Shown here: positions 40,537 to 49,022 of the stretch, piece by piece | Layout of the letters: every line of letters starts with the position of its first letter | Position numbering within the stretch: the stretch's first letter is position 1 | Assembly: GCF_035325925.1 (NCBI RefSeq) | Contig: NZ_DAOKZA010000004.1 | Coordinates: 1 to 64,000 of the forward strand | Source of the DNA: Calidifontimicrobium sp035325925 | GTDB taxonomy: Bacteria; Pseudomonadota; Gammaproteobacteria; Burkholderiales; Burkholderiaceae_C | Reading direction: 5' to 3' | Length of the DNA stretch: 64,000 nt | Notes under the pieces: model-generated | The model's database searches: none | The model's input: the letters and a program-made list of their open reading frames with translations, nothing else | Told to the model about the DNA's origin: nothing | Translations under genes and position numbers: made by a program

Positions 40537-41410
40537 GCGCCAGCGGGATGCTGACCATGCCCAGCAGCGTCGACACGCTGACCAGGCCGGCGACGTAGCT
40601 GGCGTGCCCGCCCAGCCGCGCGGCGAGCACGTAGGCACTCGACGCGGTGGGCAGCGCGGCGAACGCGACCACCGCGAGCTGCTGCACCGGCGGCAGGTCG
40701 ACCAGCGTCACGATGACCAGCGCCAGTGCCGGCAGCACCAGGTGGCGGATGCCCAGCAGCGCGGCGGCCAGCCGCGGCGCGTCGCGCAGCGCGCCCAGCC
40801 GCAGCCCGGCGCCCACCGCCATCAGCCCGAGCGGCAGCGCGGCCGCACCGATGCGGTGCAGCGTCGTGCCCAGCACCTCGGGCAGCCTCAGCCCGAGCAG
40901 GTTGCCCGCCAGCCCGGCGAGGGTGGCCAGGATCAGCGGGTTGCGCGCCAGTTCGCGCAGGTAGCCGTGCCCGCCGTGGCGTGCCAGCGGCCACACGGCG
41001 GCGACGTTGCACAGCGGCACGCACACCGACACCAGCAGCGCGATCGCCGCCACCGCCGGCGCGCCGCCCAGCCGCTCGGCCAGCGCCAGCCCGACGTAGG
41101 AGTTGAAGCGAAACGCCGTCTGCGCGCCCGACGCGTGCGCGCGCGCGTCGACGCCGGGCACCGCGCGCAGCGCGTACGCGAGCACGACGCCGGTGCCGAC
41201 CACCGCGAGGCCGCTGGCGCTGAGCGAGACCATCGCGGTGGGCTGCAGCGGGTTGCGCACGATCACGCCGAACAGCAGCACCGGGAACAGCAGGTAGTAC
41301 ACGAGCCGCTCGGCGGCCTCCCACACCGGCCGGTTCAGCGCGGTGTGCTGGCAGATCAGGTACCCGGCGGCGATGAGTGCGAAGTCGGGCAGCAGCAGGG
41401 CCAGGTGCAT
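40511..41410 (-). CDS. AEC family (auxin efflux carrier-like) transporter
   Basis: This 299-residue protein has about ten hydrophobic helices in two inverted halves, with the central glycine/proline-rich segment NLLGLRLPEVLGTTL typical of the PIN/AEC superfamily. The N terminus LALLLPDFALIAAGYLI and the late FAALPTASSAYVLA match bacterial AEC proteins, some of which carry malate or malonate. The substrate is unknown. It converges with queG. Confidence 0.9.
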   Translation of the reverse strand: MHLALLLPDFALIAAGYLICQHTALNRPVWEAAERLVYYLLFPVLLFGVIVRNPLQPTAMVSLSASGLAVVGTGVVLAYALRAVPGVDARAHASGAQTAFRFNSYVGLALAERLGGAPAVAAIALLVSVCVPLCNVAAVWPLARHGGHGYLRELARNPLILATLAGLAGNLLGLRLPEVLGTTLHRIGAAALPLGLMAVGAGLRLGALRDAPRLAAALLGIRHLVLPALALVIVTLVDLPPVQQLAVVAFAALPTASSAYVLAARLGGHASYVAGLVSVSTLLGMVSIPLALTALHWLG

Positions 41411-41579
41411 GCGGGCAGTGTGCCAGCCGCCCCGTCGCGCCGTGCCGCGGCGCCGGGACCTCGGGTCATCCCCGGGGATCGGCGCGGATCTTCCGGCGCG
41501 CCGCTCGGTCAGAATGCGCGGCAAGCGGCCGCGGCACGCCGCGCCGAGACCCTGTCCACCGCAAGCGGAGAATCCACGC
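41411..41579 (+). promoter_or_regulatory. Upstream region of the Bug receptor gene
   Basis: The only promoter-like element in this 169-base gap is CAGAAT at 41510-41515, which would give a leader of about 57 bases ending in a GCGGAG ribosome-like site. The rest is GC-rich with no clear structure. Confidence 0.3.
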
Positions 41580-42563
41580 ATGAGCAAACGCGAGTCCCTG
41601 AAGACCCTGGCGGCGCTGGCCGTCGTCGCGGCCGTTCCGCTGGCCGCCGGCCCCGCCTGGGCCCAGGCCTACCCGACCAAGCCGGTGCGGCTGATCGTGC
41701 CGTTCGCCCCCGGTGGCACTACCGACATCATCGCGCGCATCGTCGCCGAGAAGATGGGCAGCGCGCTGGGCCAGCAGGTGCTGGTCGAGAACAAGGGCGG
41801 CGCCGGCGGCGTGATCGGCGCGGTGGAGATGATCAAGTCGCCGCCCGACGGCCACGCGCTGGGCATGGCCACGGTGTCGACCACCGCGGCCAACCCGGCG
41901 ATCAACCCGAAGATCCCGTACGACCCGCTGACCGACATGGTGGCGATCACCAACATCGCGGCCACGCCCAACGTGATCGCGGTGCACCCGTCGTTCCCGG
42001 CCAAGGACTACAAGAGCTTCATCGAGACGCTGAAGAAGAACCCCGGCAAGTTCAGCTACGCCAGCTCGGGCACCGGCGGCATCGGCCACCTGCAGACCGA
42101 GCTGTTCAAGAGCCTGGCCGGCGTGTTCATGACGCACATCCCTTACCGCGGCGCCGGCCCGGCGCTGCAGGACACCGTCGCCGGCCAGGTGCCGATCATC
42201 TTCGACAACGTACCCTCGGCGCTGCCGTTCATCAAGGACGGCCGACTGATCCCGATCGCGGTGGCCGCGCCGCAGCGCCTGGCGGTCATGCCCAACGTGC
42301 CGACCTTCGCCGAGGTCGGGCTCGAGCCGGTCAACCGCATGGCGTATTACGGCGTGCTCGCGCCCAAGGGCACGCCGCGCGCGGTGGTCGACAAGGTGCA
42401 CGCCGCGGTGAAGACGGTGCTGCAGGACCCCGACGTGCGCAAGCGCATCGAGGACACCGGCTCGATCATCGTCGGCAACACGCCCGAGCAGTTCGCCGCG
42501 CAGATCAAGGCCGAGCTGGCGGTGTACAAGGAAGTGGTGGCCAAGCAGAAGCTCGAACTCTGA
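41580..42563 (+). CDS. Bug-type tripartite tricarboxylate transporter receptor (TctC family)
   Basis: This 327-residue periplasmic binding protein has a signal peptide (SLKTLAALAVVAAVPLAA, cleavage after AWAQ). The mature start YPTKPVRLIVPFAPGGTTDIIAR is the canonical Bug N terminus with its ligand-binding loop. IPYRGAGPALQDTVAGQVP and the YYGVLAPKGTP hinge segment are also canonical. Ligands of the family are mostly carboxylates. No TctA/TctB membrane genes are nearby, so it is an orphan receptor, very common in Burkholderiales. Its stop overlaps the beginning of the xerD frame. Confidence 0.93.
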   Translation: MSKRESLKTLAALAVVAAVPLAAGPAWAQAYPTKPVRLIVPFAPGGTTDIIARIVAEKMGSALGQQVLVENKGGAGGVIGAVEMIKSPPDGHALGMATVSTTAANPAINPKIPYDPLTDMVAITNIAATPNVIAVHPSFPAKDYKSFIETLKKNPGKFSYASSGTGGIGHLQTELFKSLAGVFMTHIPYRGAGPALQDTVAGQVPIIFDNVPSALPFIKDGRLIPIAVAAPQRLAVMPNVPTFAEVGLEPVNRMAYYGVLAPKGTPRAVVDKVHAAVKTVLQDPDVRKRIEDTGSIIVGNTPEQFAAQIKAELAVYKEVVAKQKLEL

Positions 42564-43513
42564 GCCCCCGCGCCGCCCCGCGCGGCGCGGCCTCGCCGCG
42601 GCGCGCATCGGCGCCGCTGCCCGGGGCCAGCGCCGCCGCGATCGACCTGTTCCTCGACGCGATCTGGCTCGAGGACGGGCTGGCAGCGCACACCTTGGCG
42701 GCGTACCGGCGCGACCTGACGCTGTACGCGCGCTGGCTGGCTGCAGAGACGGCGCGCACGCTCGACGACACGCGCGAGAGCGATCTGTTCGCGTACATGG
42801 CCGCGCGCCACGCCAGCACGCGCGCGACCACCGCCAACCGGCGGCTGACGGTGTTCAAGCGTTACTTCCGCTGGGCGCTGCGCGAGCGGCGCATCGGCGC
42901 CGACCCGACGCTCAAGCTGCTCACCGCGCGCCAGCCGCTGCGCGTGCCGAAGACGCTGAGCGAGGCGCAGGTCGACGCGCTGCTCGCCGCGCCCGACGCC
43001 GCGCAGCCGCTGGGCCTGCGCGACCGTGCGATGCTCGAACTGATGTACGCCAGCGGGCTGCGCGTCAGCGAGCTGGTGACGCTGAAGACCGTGCAGGTGG
43101 CACTGGCCGAGGGCGTGCTGCGCGTCACCGGCAAGGGTTCGAAGGAGCGCCTGGTGCCGTTCGGCGAGGAGGCGCATGCCTGGCTGCAACGTTACCTGGC
43201 GCAGGCGCGCGCAGAGATCCTCGGTGCGCGCGCCAGCGACGCCCTGTTCGTCACCGCGCGTGGCGGCGCGATGACGCGGCAGATGTTCTGGCAGCTGGTG
43301 AAGAAACACGCGCTGCGCGCCGGCATCACCGCACCGCTGTCGCCGCACACGCTGCGCCACGCCTTCGCGACGCACCTGCTCAACCACGGCGCCGACCTGC
43401 GCGCGGTGCAGCTGCTGCTCGGCCACGCCGACATCGGCACGACGACCATCTACACCCACGTCGCGCGCGAGCGCCTGCGCCAGCTGCACGCCCGCCATCA
43501 CCCGAGGGGCTGA
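42560..43513 (+). CDS. xerD: Site-specific tyrosine recombinase XerD (start codon unclear)
   Basis: This recombinase resolves chromosome dimers at dif with XerC. The N-terminal SAM-like domain starts at DLFLDAIWLEDGLAAHTLAAYRRDL. The catalytic residues are all visible: Arg in ASGLRVSELV, Lys in GKGSKERLVP, His and Arg in HTLRHAFATH, His in LLGHADIGTT and Tyr in IYTHVARERL. It ends RQLHARHHPRG like other XerD. There is no in-frame ATG, GTG or TTG between the previous gene and the conserved start. I marked the CTG at 42560, which overlaps the Bug stop as CTGA. Another CTG at 42617 would better match the usual length. Confidence 0.92.
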   Translation: MSPRAAPRGAASPRRASAPLPGASAAAIDLFLDAIWLEDGLAAHTLAAYRRDLTLYARWLAAETARTLDDTRESDLFAYMAARHASTRATTANRRLTVFKRYFRWALRERRIGADPTLKLLTARQPLRVPKTLSEAQVDALLAAPDAAQPLGLRDRAMLELMYASGLRVSELVTLKTVQVALAEGVLRVTGKGSKERLVPFGEEAHAWLQRYLAQARAEILGARASDALFVTARGGAMTRQMFWQLVKKHALRAGITAPLSPHTLRHAFATHLLNHGADLRAVQLLLGHADIGTTTIYTHVARERLRQLHARHHPRG

Positions 43514-43602
43514 GTGCCGCGGCTGCGGGCCGCCCGCGCGGGCGCGGACGGCGCGATCGCGCGTGGCGCGCCGGGGCGAAGGTTCACGCCGGCGCCGCGC
43601 GA

Positions 43603-44373
43603 TCACGCCACGAGGTCGCGGTACGCGTGCCAGCTGGCGTAGCCGAGCCACGGAAAGACCACCACCAGCGCGAGCATCGCGGTGGCCATCGCCAGCGTCG
43701 TCAGCGCCGCGACGAGCAGCGCCCACAGCAGCATCGTGCCCGGGTTGCGCGCGCAGCAGCGCCAGCTGGTGGCCGCGGCCGTGAACAGGTCGACCGGGCG
43801 GTCGAGCAGCATCGGCGCGGTGACCACCGACAGCGCGAACACCAGCGTCGCAAACGCCGCGCCGCAGGCGAAGAAGGCCAGGCGCAGCGCCAGGTACTGC
43901 GGCGAGAACAGCAGGTCGTCGACGAGGCGGTCGAGGTCGGGCACGGTGCCGCCGTAGGTCAGCGCGAACACGATCGCCGCGACGCGTTCCCACAGGATCA
44001 GCGCCAGCGCGAGCATCAGCCCGAACAGCGCGAACGACGCGCCGTTGCGCCGCCACGCAAACACCGCGCGCGCGGCCGACACGCGCTCGCCGGCGTCGCG
44101 CTGCTGCGCGAGCGCGCACAACCCGATCGCGAGGAACGGCGCGACCAGCAGGAAGCCGCCGGCGAACGCCGGCACCAGGTAGCTCGCGCCCCAGGCCAGC
44201 GCGAGCAGCACGACGCCGAAGCCGGCCACCAGCGCGCCGTAGGCCAGGCTGAATCCGGGCTGGTGCACGAAGTCGGCGGCGCCTCGGCGCAGCCAGTGCA
44301 GCGTGCGCTGCGGCGCGACGACGCGCACCTGTCGCACGGCCAGTGGGGCGGGGGCATGCAGGGCGTGGTCCAC
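43603..44373 (-). CDS. DUF2189 family membrane protein
   Basis: This integral membrane protein has 256 residues and about six hydrophobic helices. LRRGAADFVHQPGFSLAYGALVAG near residue 30 is typical of DUF2189, as is the C-terminal VVVFPWLGYASWHAYRDLV. The function is unknown. I chose the GTG at 44373 because an AGGAGA ribosome site lies six bases upstream. A longer frame starting at 44454 has none. It converges with xerD, with 89 bases of palindrome-rich GC sequence between them. Confidence 0.83.
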   Translation of the reverse strand: MDHALHAPAPLAVRQVRVVAPQRTLHWLRRGAADFVHQPGFSLAYGALVAGFGVVLLALAWGASYLVPAFAGGFLLVAPFLAIGLCALAQQRDAGERVSAARAVFAWRRNGASFALFGLMLALALILWERVAAIVFALTYGGTVPDLDRLVDDLLFSPQYLALRLAFFACGAAFATLVFALSVVTAPMLLDRPVDLFTAAATSWRCCARNPGTMLLWALLVAALTTLAMATAMLALVVVFPWLGYASWHAYRDLVA

Positions 44374-44472
44374 GGCGCTCTCCTGCGGCGCGCGCGACGT
44401 TCGGCGCGAGCGCGATCGTAGGCACGCCGGCGCCGCGCCGCAAGGGCGGAGCACCGTACCCGCGGCGCGCGC

Positions 44473-45270
44473 TCAGGGCGCGCGCTGCAGCGCCGCGATC
44501 TCGTCGTCGCCGAACCCGGCGGCGCGGCGCGCGTCCAGGTTGAACGGCGGCTTCAGCCGCGGTGCGGCGTGGCGCTCGGCGAGCAGCGCGTCGTGCGCCA
44601 GCGGGTCGAGCGCGTCGCGCGCACAGGTCCAGCGGTACCAGCGGTTGCCGATCGCGACATGGCCGACCTCGTCGCGCAGGATCACGTCGAGGATCTCGAC
44701 CGCGCGCGCGTCGCCGGCGCGCGCGAGCTTGCGCTGGATCGCCGGCGTCGCGTCGAGGCCACGCGCCTCGAGCGTGCGCGGCACCAGCGCCATGCGTGCG
44801 ACGAGGTCGTCGCGTGTCTTCTCGGCCATCGCCCACAGCCCGTCGTGCGCGTCGAAGTCGCCGTAGGCGTGGCCCTGCGTGGCCAGGTGCGCGGCGAGCA
44901 GCGTGAAGTGCAGCGCCTCCTCGGCGGCGACGCGCAGCCAGTCGCGGTAGAAGGTCTCGGGCAGGCCGGGAAAGCGCCACGCGGCGTCGAGTGCGAGGTT
45001 GATCGCGTTGAACTCGATGTGCGCGATCGCGTGCAGCAGCGCGGCGCGGCCTTCGACGGTGTGCACCGCGCGCTGCGGCACCTGTGCCGGCGGCACCAGC
45101 CGCGGCCGCGCGGGCCGCCCGGGCAGCGGCACCACGGGCTCCAGCACAGCCAGCGGGTCGATCGACGTGCGGCTGTCGCACAGCTCGCGCCACAGCGCGG
45201 TCGCGGCCTCGGCCTTCGTCGCGGGGTCGGTCAGCGCCAAGACCTGCAGCGCGCGTGCTCGGGCGTCCAT
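44473..45270 (-). CDS. DUF455 ferritin-like protein
   Basis: This 265-residue helical protein has ferritin-like di-iron signatures: IAHIEFNAINLALD, EEALHFTLL and LRDEVGHVAIGN give the Glu/His pattern. DUF455 members are distantly related to the tRNA hydroxylase MiaE, but their substrates are not established. The ATG at 45270 is preceded, seven bases away, by a CACAAT hexamer on the minus strand that overlaps the divergent gene's -10. It probably forms its own transcript. Confidence 0.88.
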   Translation of the reverse strand: MDARARALQVLALTDPATKAEAATALWRELCDSRTSIDPLAVLEPVVPLPGRPARPRLVPPAQVPQRAVHTVEGRAALLHAIAHIEFNAINLALDAAWRFPGLPETFYRDWLRVAAEEALHFTLLAAHLATQGHAYGDFDAHDGLWAMAEKTRDDLVARMALVPRTLEARGLDATPAIQRKLARAGDARAVEILDVILRDEVGHVAIGNRWYRWTCARDALDPLAHDALLAERHAAPRLKPPFNLDARRAAGFGDDEIAALQRAP

Positions 45271-45273
45271 TCC

Positions 45274-45283
45274 TACAATTGTG
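45274..45283. promoter_or_regulatory. Overlapping divergent -10 elements (DUF455 / gamma carbonic anhydrase)
   Basis: The ten bases TACAATTGTG carry TACAAT on the plus strand (45274-45279) and CACAAT on the minus strand (45278-45283). The first would give the plus-strand gene a leader of about 25-30 bases with a GAGGAG site. The second would make the minus-strand gene leaderless. Confidence 0.55.
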
Positions 45284-45313
45284 CGTCCCCCACATCAAGG
45301 TTCCGAGGAGCGC

Positions 45314-45850
45314 ATGGCCATCTACCGGCTGGGCGAGCATGCACCGCAGGTGGCCGCCAGCGCCTGGGTGGCCGAGTCGGCCACCGTCGTCGGCCAGGTC
45401 GAGGTCGGCGACGACGTGGGCATCTGGTACGGCGCCGTGCTGCGCGGCGACAACGACCGCATCGTCGTCGGCGCCGGCAGCAACGTGCAGGACGGCTGCG
45501 TGCTGCACACCGACGCCGGCTACACGCTGGCCGTCGGCCGGGGGGTCACCGTCGGCCACCAGGCGATGCTGCACGGCTGCACGATCGGCGACGGCACGCT
45601 GGTCGGCATCCAGTCGGTGATCCTCAACGGCGCGCGCATCGGCCGGCGCTGCCTGGTCGGCGCCGGCACGCTGGTGCCCGAGGGCCGCGAGTTCCCCGAC
45701 GGCGTGCTGGTCATGGGCCGCCCGGCCAAGGTGGTGCGCGAGCTCACGCCCGAGCAGCTGGCGCGGCTGGACTGGGCCTGGCGCCACTACGTCGAGCAGG
45801 CCCGGCGCCACCGCGACACGGGCGTGCGCGTCGACGCGCCGGCGCGCTGA
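45314..45850 (+). CDS. Gamma-class carbonic anhydrase-like protein (YrdA/PaaY type)
   Basis: This left-handed beta-helix protein of 178 residues forms trimers with zinc between subunits. Hexapeptide repeats run from about 15 to 140 (VGQVEVGDDVGIWYGAVLRG and so on). The three metal-binding histidines are in CVLHTDAG, VTVGHQAML and LHGCTIG. The C-terminal helix ELTPEQLARLDWAWRHYVEQA closes the fold. Activity may be carbonic anhydrase or thioesterase, and both occur in relatives. It overlaps hslO by one base (TGATG). Confidence 0.93.
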   Translation: MAIYRLGEHAPQVAASAWVAESATVVGQVEVGDDVGIWYGAVLRGDNDRIVVGAGSNVQDGCVLHTDAGYTLAVGRGVTVGHQAMLHGCTIGDGTLVGIQSVILNGARIGRRCLVGAGTLVPEGREFPDGVLVMGRPAKVVRELTPEQLARLDWAWRHYVEQARRHRDTGVRVDAPAR

Positions 45851-46818
45851 TGGACGAGTTGCACAAGTTCCTGTTCGAGGGCCTGCCGGTGCGCGGCATG
45901 CTGGTGCGCCTGGGCGAGAGCTGGCGTGAACTGCTGCGCCGGCGCGACCCGGCGCACGGCGGCATGGGCGCGTTCGCGCCGCCGGTGCGCGCGCTGCTCG
46001 GCGAGATGGCCGCCGCCGGCACGCTGATGCAGTCGAACATCAAGTTCGACGGCGCGCTGGTGCTGCAGATGCACGGCGACGGGCCGCTCAGGCTGGCGGT
46101 CGTCGAGGTGCAGCCCGACCTGGCGTTCCGCGCCACCGCGAAGGTCGAGGGCGACGTGCCGCCCGACGCGCGGCTCGAGGCGCTGCTCGACGTGCACGGC
46201 CGCGGGCGCTGCGCGATCACGCTCGACCCGAAGCGCCGCCTGCCGGGCCAGCAACCGTACCAGGGCGTCGTGCCGCTGCGCGACGACGACGGCGAGCCGC
46301 TGCAGCAGCTGGCGCAAGTGCTCGAGCACTACATGCGCCGGTCCGAGCAACTCGACACGCGGCTGCTGCTGGCCGCCGACGACCGCGTCGCCGCCGGCCT
46401 GCTGATCCAGCGCCTGCCCGCGCAGGGCGAAGGCAACCTGGCCGGCGCACGCCGCGACGACGGGGCCGGCGACGACGAACACTTCAACCGCATCGCGCAC
46501 CTCGCGGCCACGCTGACGCGCGACGAACTGCTCTCGCTCGACGTGCCCACCATCCTGCGCCGGCTGTTCTGGGAGGAGACGCTGCGCCGCTTCGAGCCGC
46601 TGCGCCCGCGTTTCGCGTGCACCTGCTCGCGCGAGCGCGTCGCTCGGATGCTGCTCGGCCTCGGCCGCACCGAGGTCGACGACCTGCTCGCCGAGCGCGG
46701 CGAGGCCGAGGTCGGATGCGACTTCTGCGGCCGGCACTACCGCTTCGACGCCGTCGACGTCGGCGAGCTGTTCACGCCGCCGGCCGACCAGCCGCCGACC
46801 AGCGCGTCGGTGCAGTGA
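45850..46818 (+). CDS. hslO: Redox-regulated chaperone Hsp33
   Basis: This cytosolic holdase of 322 residues is switched on by oxidation. The zinc-binding cysteines are in the expected CxC (FACTCSRERV) and CxxC (GCDFCGRHYRF) pairs near the C terminus. The N-terminal domain starts DELHKFLFEGLPVRGMLVRL as in other betaproteobacteria. The ATG overlaps the carbonic anhydrase stop, which fixes the start and implies coupled translation. Confidence 0.95.
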   Translation: MDELHKFLFEGLPVRGMLVRLGESWRELLRRRDPAHGGMGAFAPPVRALLGEMAAAGTLMQSNIKFDGALVLQMHGDGPLRLAVVEVQPDLAFRATAKVEGDVPPDARLEALLDVHGRGRCAITLDPKRRLPGQQPYQGVVPLRDDDGEPLQQLAQVLEHYMRRSEQLDTRLLLAADDRVAAGLLIQRLPAQGEGNLAGARRDDGAGDDEHFNRIAHLAATLTRDELLSLDVPTILRRLFWEETLRRFEPLRPRFACTCSRERVARMLLGLGRTEVDDLLAERGEAEVGCDFCGRHYRFDAVDVGELFTPPADQPPTSASVQ

Positions 46819-46830
46819 CGCCGGCGGCGC

Positions 46831-47559
46831 TCAGCCGTCGAGCCGCCGTGCCCAGTCCTCGACGCGGCCGCTTTCGAGCCTGCGGCGTGCGAGCTGCCGC
46901 CACGACGCGGCCAGCGGCTCGAGCGCGGCGATCTCGGCCAGCGTGTCGCGGTCGAGCGGGTCGACGTAGAGGTGGTGCAGCAACCGCGCCAGCGGCCACC
47001 GCGGGCATGGGCGTTCGAGCAGCCGCAGCGTGTCGCCGGCGGCGACGACGCCTTCGCGGCGCACGCGGTAGTACCAGCCGGTGCGCTGGCTGGCCTGCAC
47101 GCGGCGCGCCATGTCGGCCACGCCGAAGCGCAGATTGAGCTTCCAGCACGGCTGGCGTGCCTGCGACACCTCGACCTGCGCGCCGCCCAACGCGTAGCGG
47201 TCGCCGACGCAGACCTCGTGCTCGGTCATGCCGCAGGTGCTCAGGTTCTCGCCGAACGCGCCGGGTGCCCAGCGCCGCGCGTCGACGCCCGGCAGCGCGG
47301 CGGCCCACCACGCATAGTGCTCGGCGGCCACGTGATGCAGCGCCTTGTCGACGCCGCCGTGGTGGCGCCGGTCGGCCTGCTCGTCGCCTTGCAGGCCCGA
47401 CGCGCCCAGCGCCAGCGGCCTGTCGACGCGGTGCTTGTCGATCGCGCTGAGCACGCCGGCGCCCAGCGGCGCGACGCGGCCGACGAGCAGCGCCTCGACG
47501 ACCACCGGGGCCGGGCCCGACGCGGCGCGCGGCAGCGCCGTTACGGCCGGGTCCGTCAT
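46831..47559 (-). CDS. MOSC domain protein (YiiM-like)
   Basis: The protein has 242 residues. The MOSC fold has the conserved cysteine in VSQARQPCWKLN, the LSAIDKHRV start, GLQGDEQADRRHHGG and FGENLSTCGM. A three-helix C-terminal domain (PLARLLHHLYVDPLDRD) is typical of YiiM, which reduces N-hydroxylated compounds with molybdenum cofactor. The start overlaps the NadR-like stop as ATGA, so it belongs to the pnuC operon, though no biochemical link to NAD synthesis is obvious. Confidence 0.9.
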   Translation of the reverse strand: MTDPAVTALPRAASGPAPVVVEALLVGRVAPLGAGVLSAIDKHRVDRPLALGASGLQGDEQADRRHHGGVDKALHHVAAEHYAWWAAALPGVDARRWAPGAFGENLSTCGMTEHEVCVGDRYALGGAQVEVSQARQPCWKLNLRFGVADMARRVQASQRTGWYYRVRREGVVAAGDTLRLLERPCPRWPLARLLHHLYVDPLDRDTLAEIAALEPLAASWRQLARRRLESGRVEDWARRLDG

Positions 47560-48245
47560 GCTCCGCGGCGCTGCCGCCGCGTCGCGTGCTCGCAGTCGGG
47601 CACGTCGCACTCGCTGCACACCCAGGTCCACGCGGCATGCACCGCCTCGCGTTCGGCCAAGCGCGTGAACAGCCCGGTGCCCGGCGCGGCGTGTGCGCGC
47701 AGCAGTGGCGCGAGCGCGTCGAGCGCGGCGGCGACACGCGCCTCGCCGGCGCCGCCGACCACCGACCAGACGATGCCGTGGGCGGCCAGCGCCTCGCGCA
47801 CCAGCCGGTCGACCGGCGCGCGCACGTGCGCGCCGTCGCGCATCAGGCCGTCGGCCTGCCACGGCAGGTCGACGGCGGTCAGCAGCGTCGCGGCGTAGCC
47901 GTGGTGCGCCTGCGCGGCCAGCGGCAGCAGCGAGCGGTCGCCGAACAGCAGCGCGCTGTAGACCGCGGTCATCAGCGGCGTGGTGTCGGCGACGACCCAG
48001 GCGTGCGTCGCGGCCGCCGCGTCGATGCGCCGCTGCTGCTCGGCGGCGATCGCCGCCTGCTCGTCGGAACGCGGCGTGCGGCCCTCGCGTGAGCACCATT
48101 CGCGCAGCCACTCGCCGACCCAGGTCACCGGCGCACCGGTCAGCGCCGGCAACTGCGCGGCCAGCGCGCGCGCGAGCGTCGTCTTGCCGGTGCTCTCGGC
48201 GCCGACCAGCGCGATCACGCGGCCGGCGCTCACCGGGCTAGCCAC
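47556..48245 (-). CDS. NadR-like nicotinamide riboside kinase / P-loop ATPase
   Basis: This 229-residue P-loop kinase resembles the ribosylnicotinamide kinase domain of NadR. It has ALVGAESTGKTTLARALA (Walker A), EWLREWCSREGR and VADTTPLMTAVYSALLFGD (Walker B-like). There is no N-terminal helix-turn-helix and no adenylyltransferase domain, so it is kinase only. The C terminus has a compact Cys/His cluster (CSECDVPDCEH) that could bind a metal. Encoded right after the transporter PnuC with an 8-base overlap, it probably traps imported nicotinamide riboside by phosphorylation. Confidence 0.85.
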   Translation of the reverse strand: MASPVSAGRVIALVGAESTGKTTLARALAAQLPALTGAPVTWVGEWLREWCSREGRTPRSDEQAAIAAEQQRRIDAAAATHAWVVADTTPLMTAVYSALLFGDRSLLPLAAQAHHGYAATLLTAVDLPWQADGLMRDGAHVRAPVDRLVREALAAHGIVWSVVGGAGEARVAAALDALAPLLRAHAAPGTGLFTRLAEREAVHAAWTWVCSECDVPDCEHATRRQRRGA

Positions 48246-48873
48246 CGTGCACCGCCTGCGCGCGCGCCCGCCGGCGCCACGTGCGCCAGCCGATGGTCGC
48301 CATCACGACGAACAGCGCGTACAGCAGCACCGTCAGCCACAGCCCCTTCCATGCGAACAGCCCCACGCTGACGACATTGACCCCGATCCACGCCGGCCAG
48401 TTCTCGACGTACTTGCGTCCGAGCAGCCACTGGCCCGCGAGGCTGCCGACGGTGGGCAGCGCGTCGAAGAACGGCACGTCGCTGTCGGTGAAGCGGTCGA
48501 GGAACACGCCGAGCAGCGGCCACGCGACGAGCACGAAGGCGACGACGCCGGCGAGGTGCCGGCGGTCCAGGTGGCGCACGCGCAGCGCGCGGCCGTCGTC
48601 GCCGGTGCCGCGCACCCACTGCCACCAGCCCCACACCGCCACCGCGATGAACACCAGCTGCAGGCTCGCCTCGCCGTAGAGCCGGTGGTCGGCGAACAGC
48701 AGCCCGTACAGGGCCGACGAGGCCATCGCCAGCGGCCAGGCCAGCGGGTTCACGCGCCAGTTGCACACCACCATCCACACCGCGAGCACGAACGCGACGA
48801 CCTCGGCCCAGGCGACCGGGCTGCCCCACAGCACGAAAGCCGGCGCACCGACCAGCGACCACAGGGTGTCCAT
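48238..48873 (-). CDS. pnuC: Nicotinamide riboside transporter PnuC
   Basis: This 211-residue facilitator of the SWEET-like Pnu fold has seven or so hydrophobic helices. The NPLAWPLAMASSALYGLLFADHRLYGEASLQ region holds the helix pair typical of PnuC, and WPAWIGVNVVSVGLFAWKGL the C-terminal substrate-side segment. PnuT thiamine transporters are similar, but the adjacent NadR-like kinase argues for nicotinamide riboside. I see no obvious riboswitch upstream. It heads the pnuC-kinase-MOSC operon. Confidence 0.88.
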   Translation of the reverse strand: MDTLWSLVGAPAFVLWGSPVAWAEVVAFVLAVWMVVCNWRVNPLAWPLAMASSALYGLLFADHRLYGEASLQLVFIAVAVWGWWQWVRGTGDDGRALRVRHLDRRHLAGVVAFVLVAWPLLGVFLDRFTDSDVPFFDALPTVGSLAGQWLLGRKYVENWPAWIGVNVVSVGLFAWKGLWLTVLLYALFVVMATIGWRTWRRRARAQAVHGG

Positions 48874-48934
48874 CGCGACGTCAGCCGTTCACGGCCGCAA
48901 CGCAGCGCCGCAGCCCGACGAAGCACAACCCGTC

Positions 48935-49019
48935 CAGTGACCACCGCGGATCCGGCTGCGCCGGTCCGCTGGCGGTGCCCCCTCGAGGGGGAGCGCCGCA
49001 GGCGCTGCGGGGGTGGGTC
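48935..49019 (-). repeat. Dispersed 3'-flanking repeat, copy D (after ftsB)
   Basis: Read on the minus strand it begins a few bases after the ftsB stop and is the most complete copy: CCACCCCCGCAGCGCC, TGCGGCGC, perfect CCCCCTCGAGGGGG, CACCGCCAGCGGACCGG and CGCAGCCGGATCCGCGG. Much of the 149-base gap between pnuC and ftsB is this element. Confidence 0.75.
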
Positions 49020-49022
49020 ACG

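Noticed and set aside
40139..42559. Upstream extension of the xerD frame by about 800 codons
   Set aside because: The frame is open only as an alternate reading of queG, the AEC gene and the Bug receptor. The residues have no XerD similarity and no start codon near the conserved part.
43514..43602. Palindromic GC stretch between xerD and the DUF2189 gene as a bidirectional terminator or dif-like site
   Set aside because: There is no T-run on either strand and no dif-like 11-6-11 arrangement. It is short self-complementary GC sequence common in this genome.
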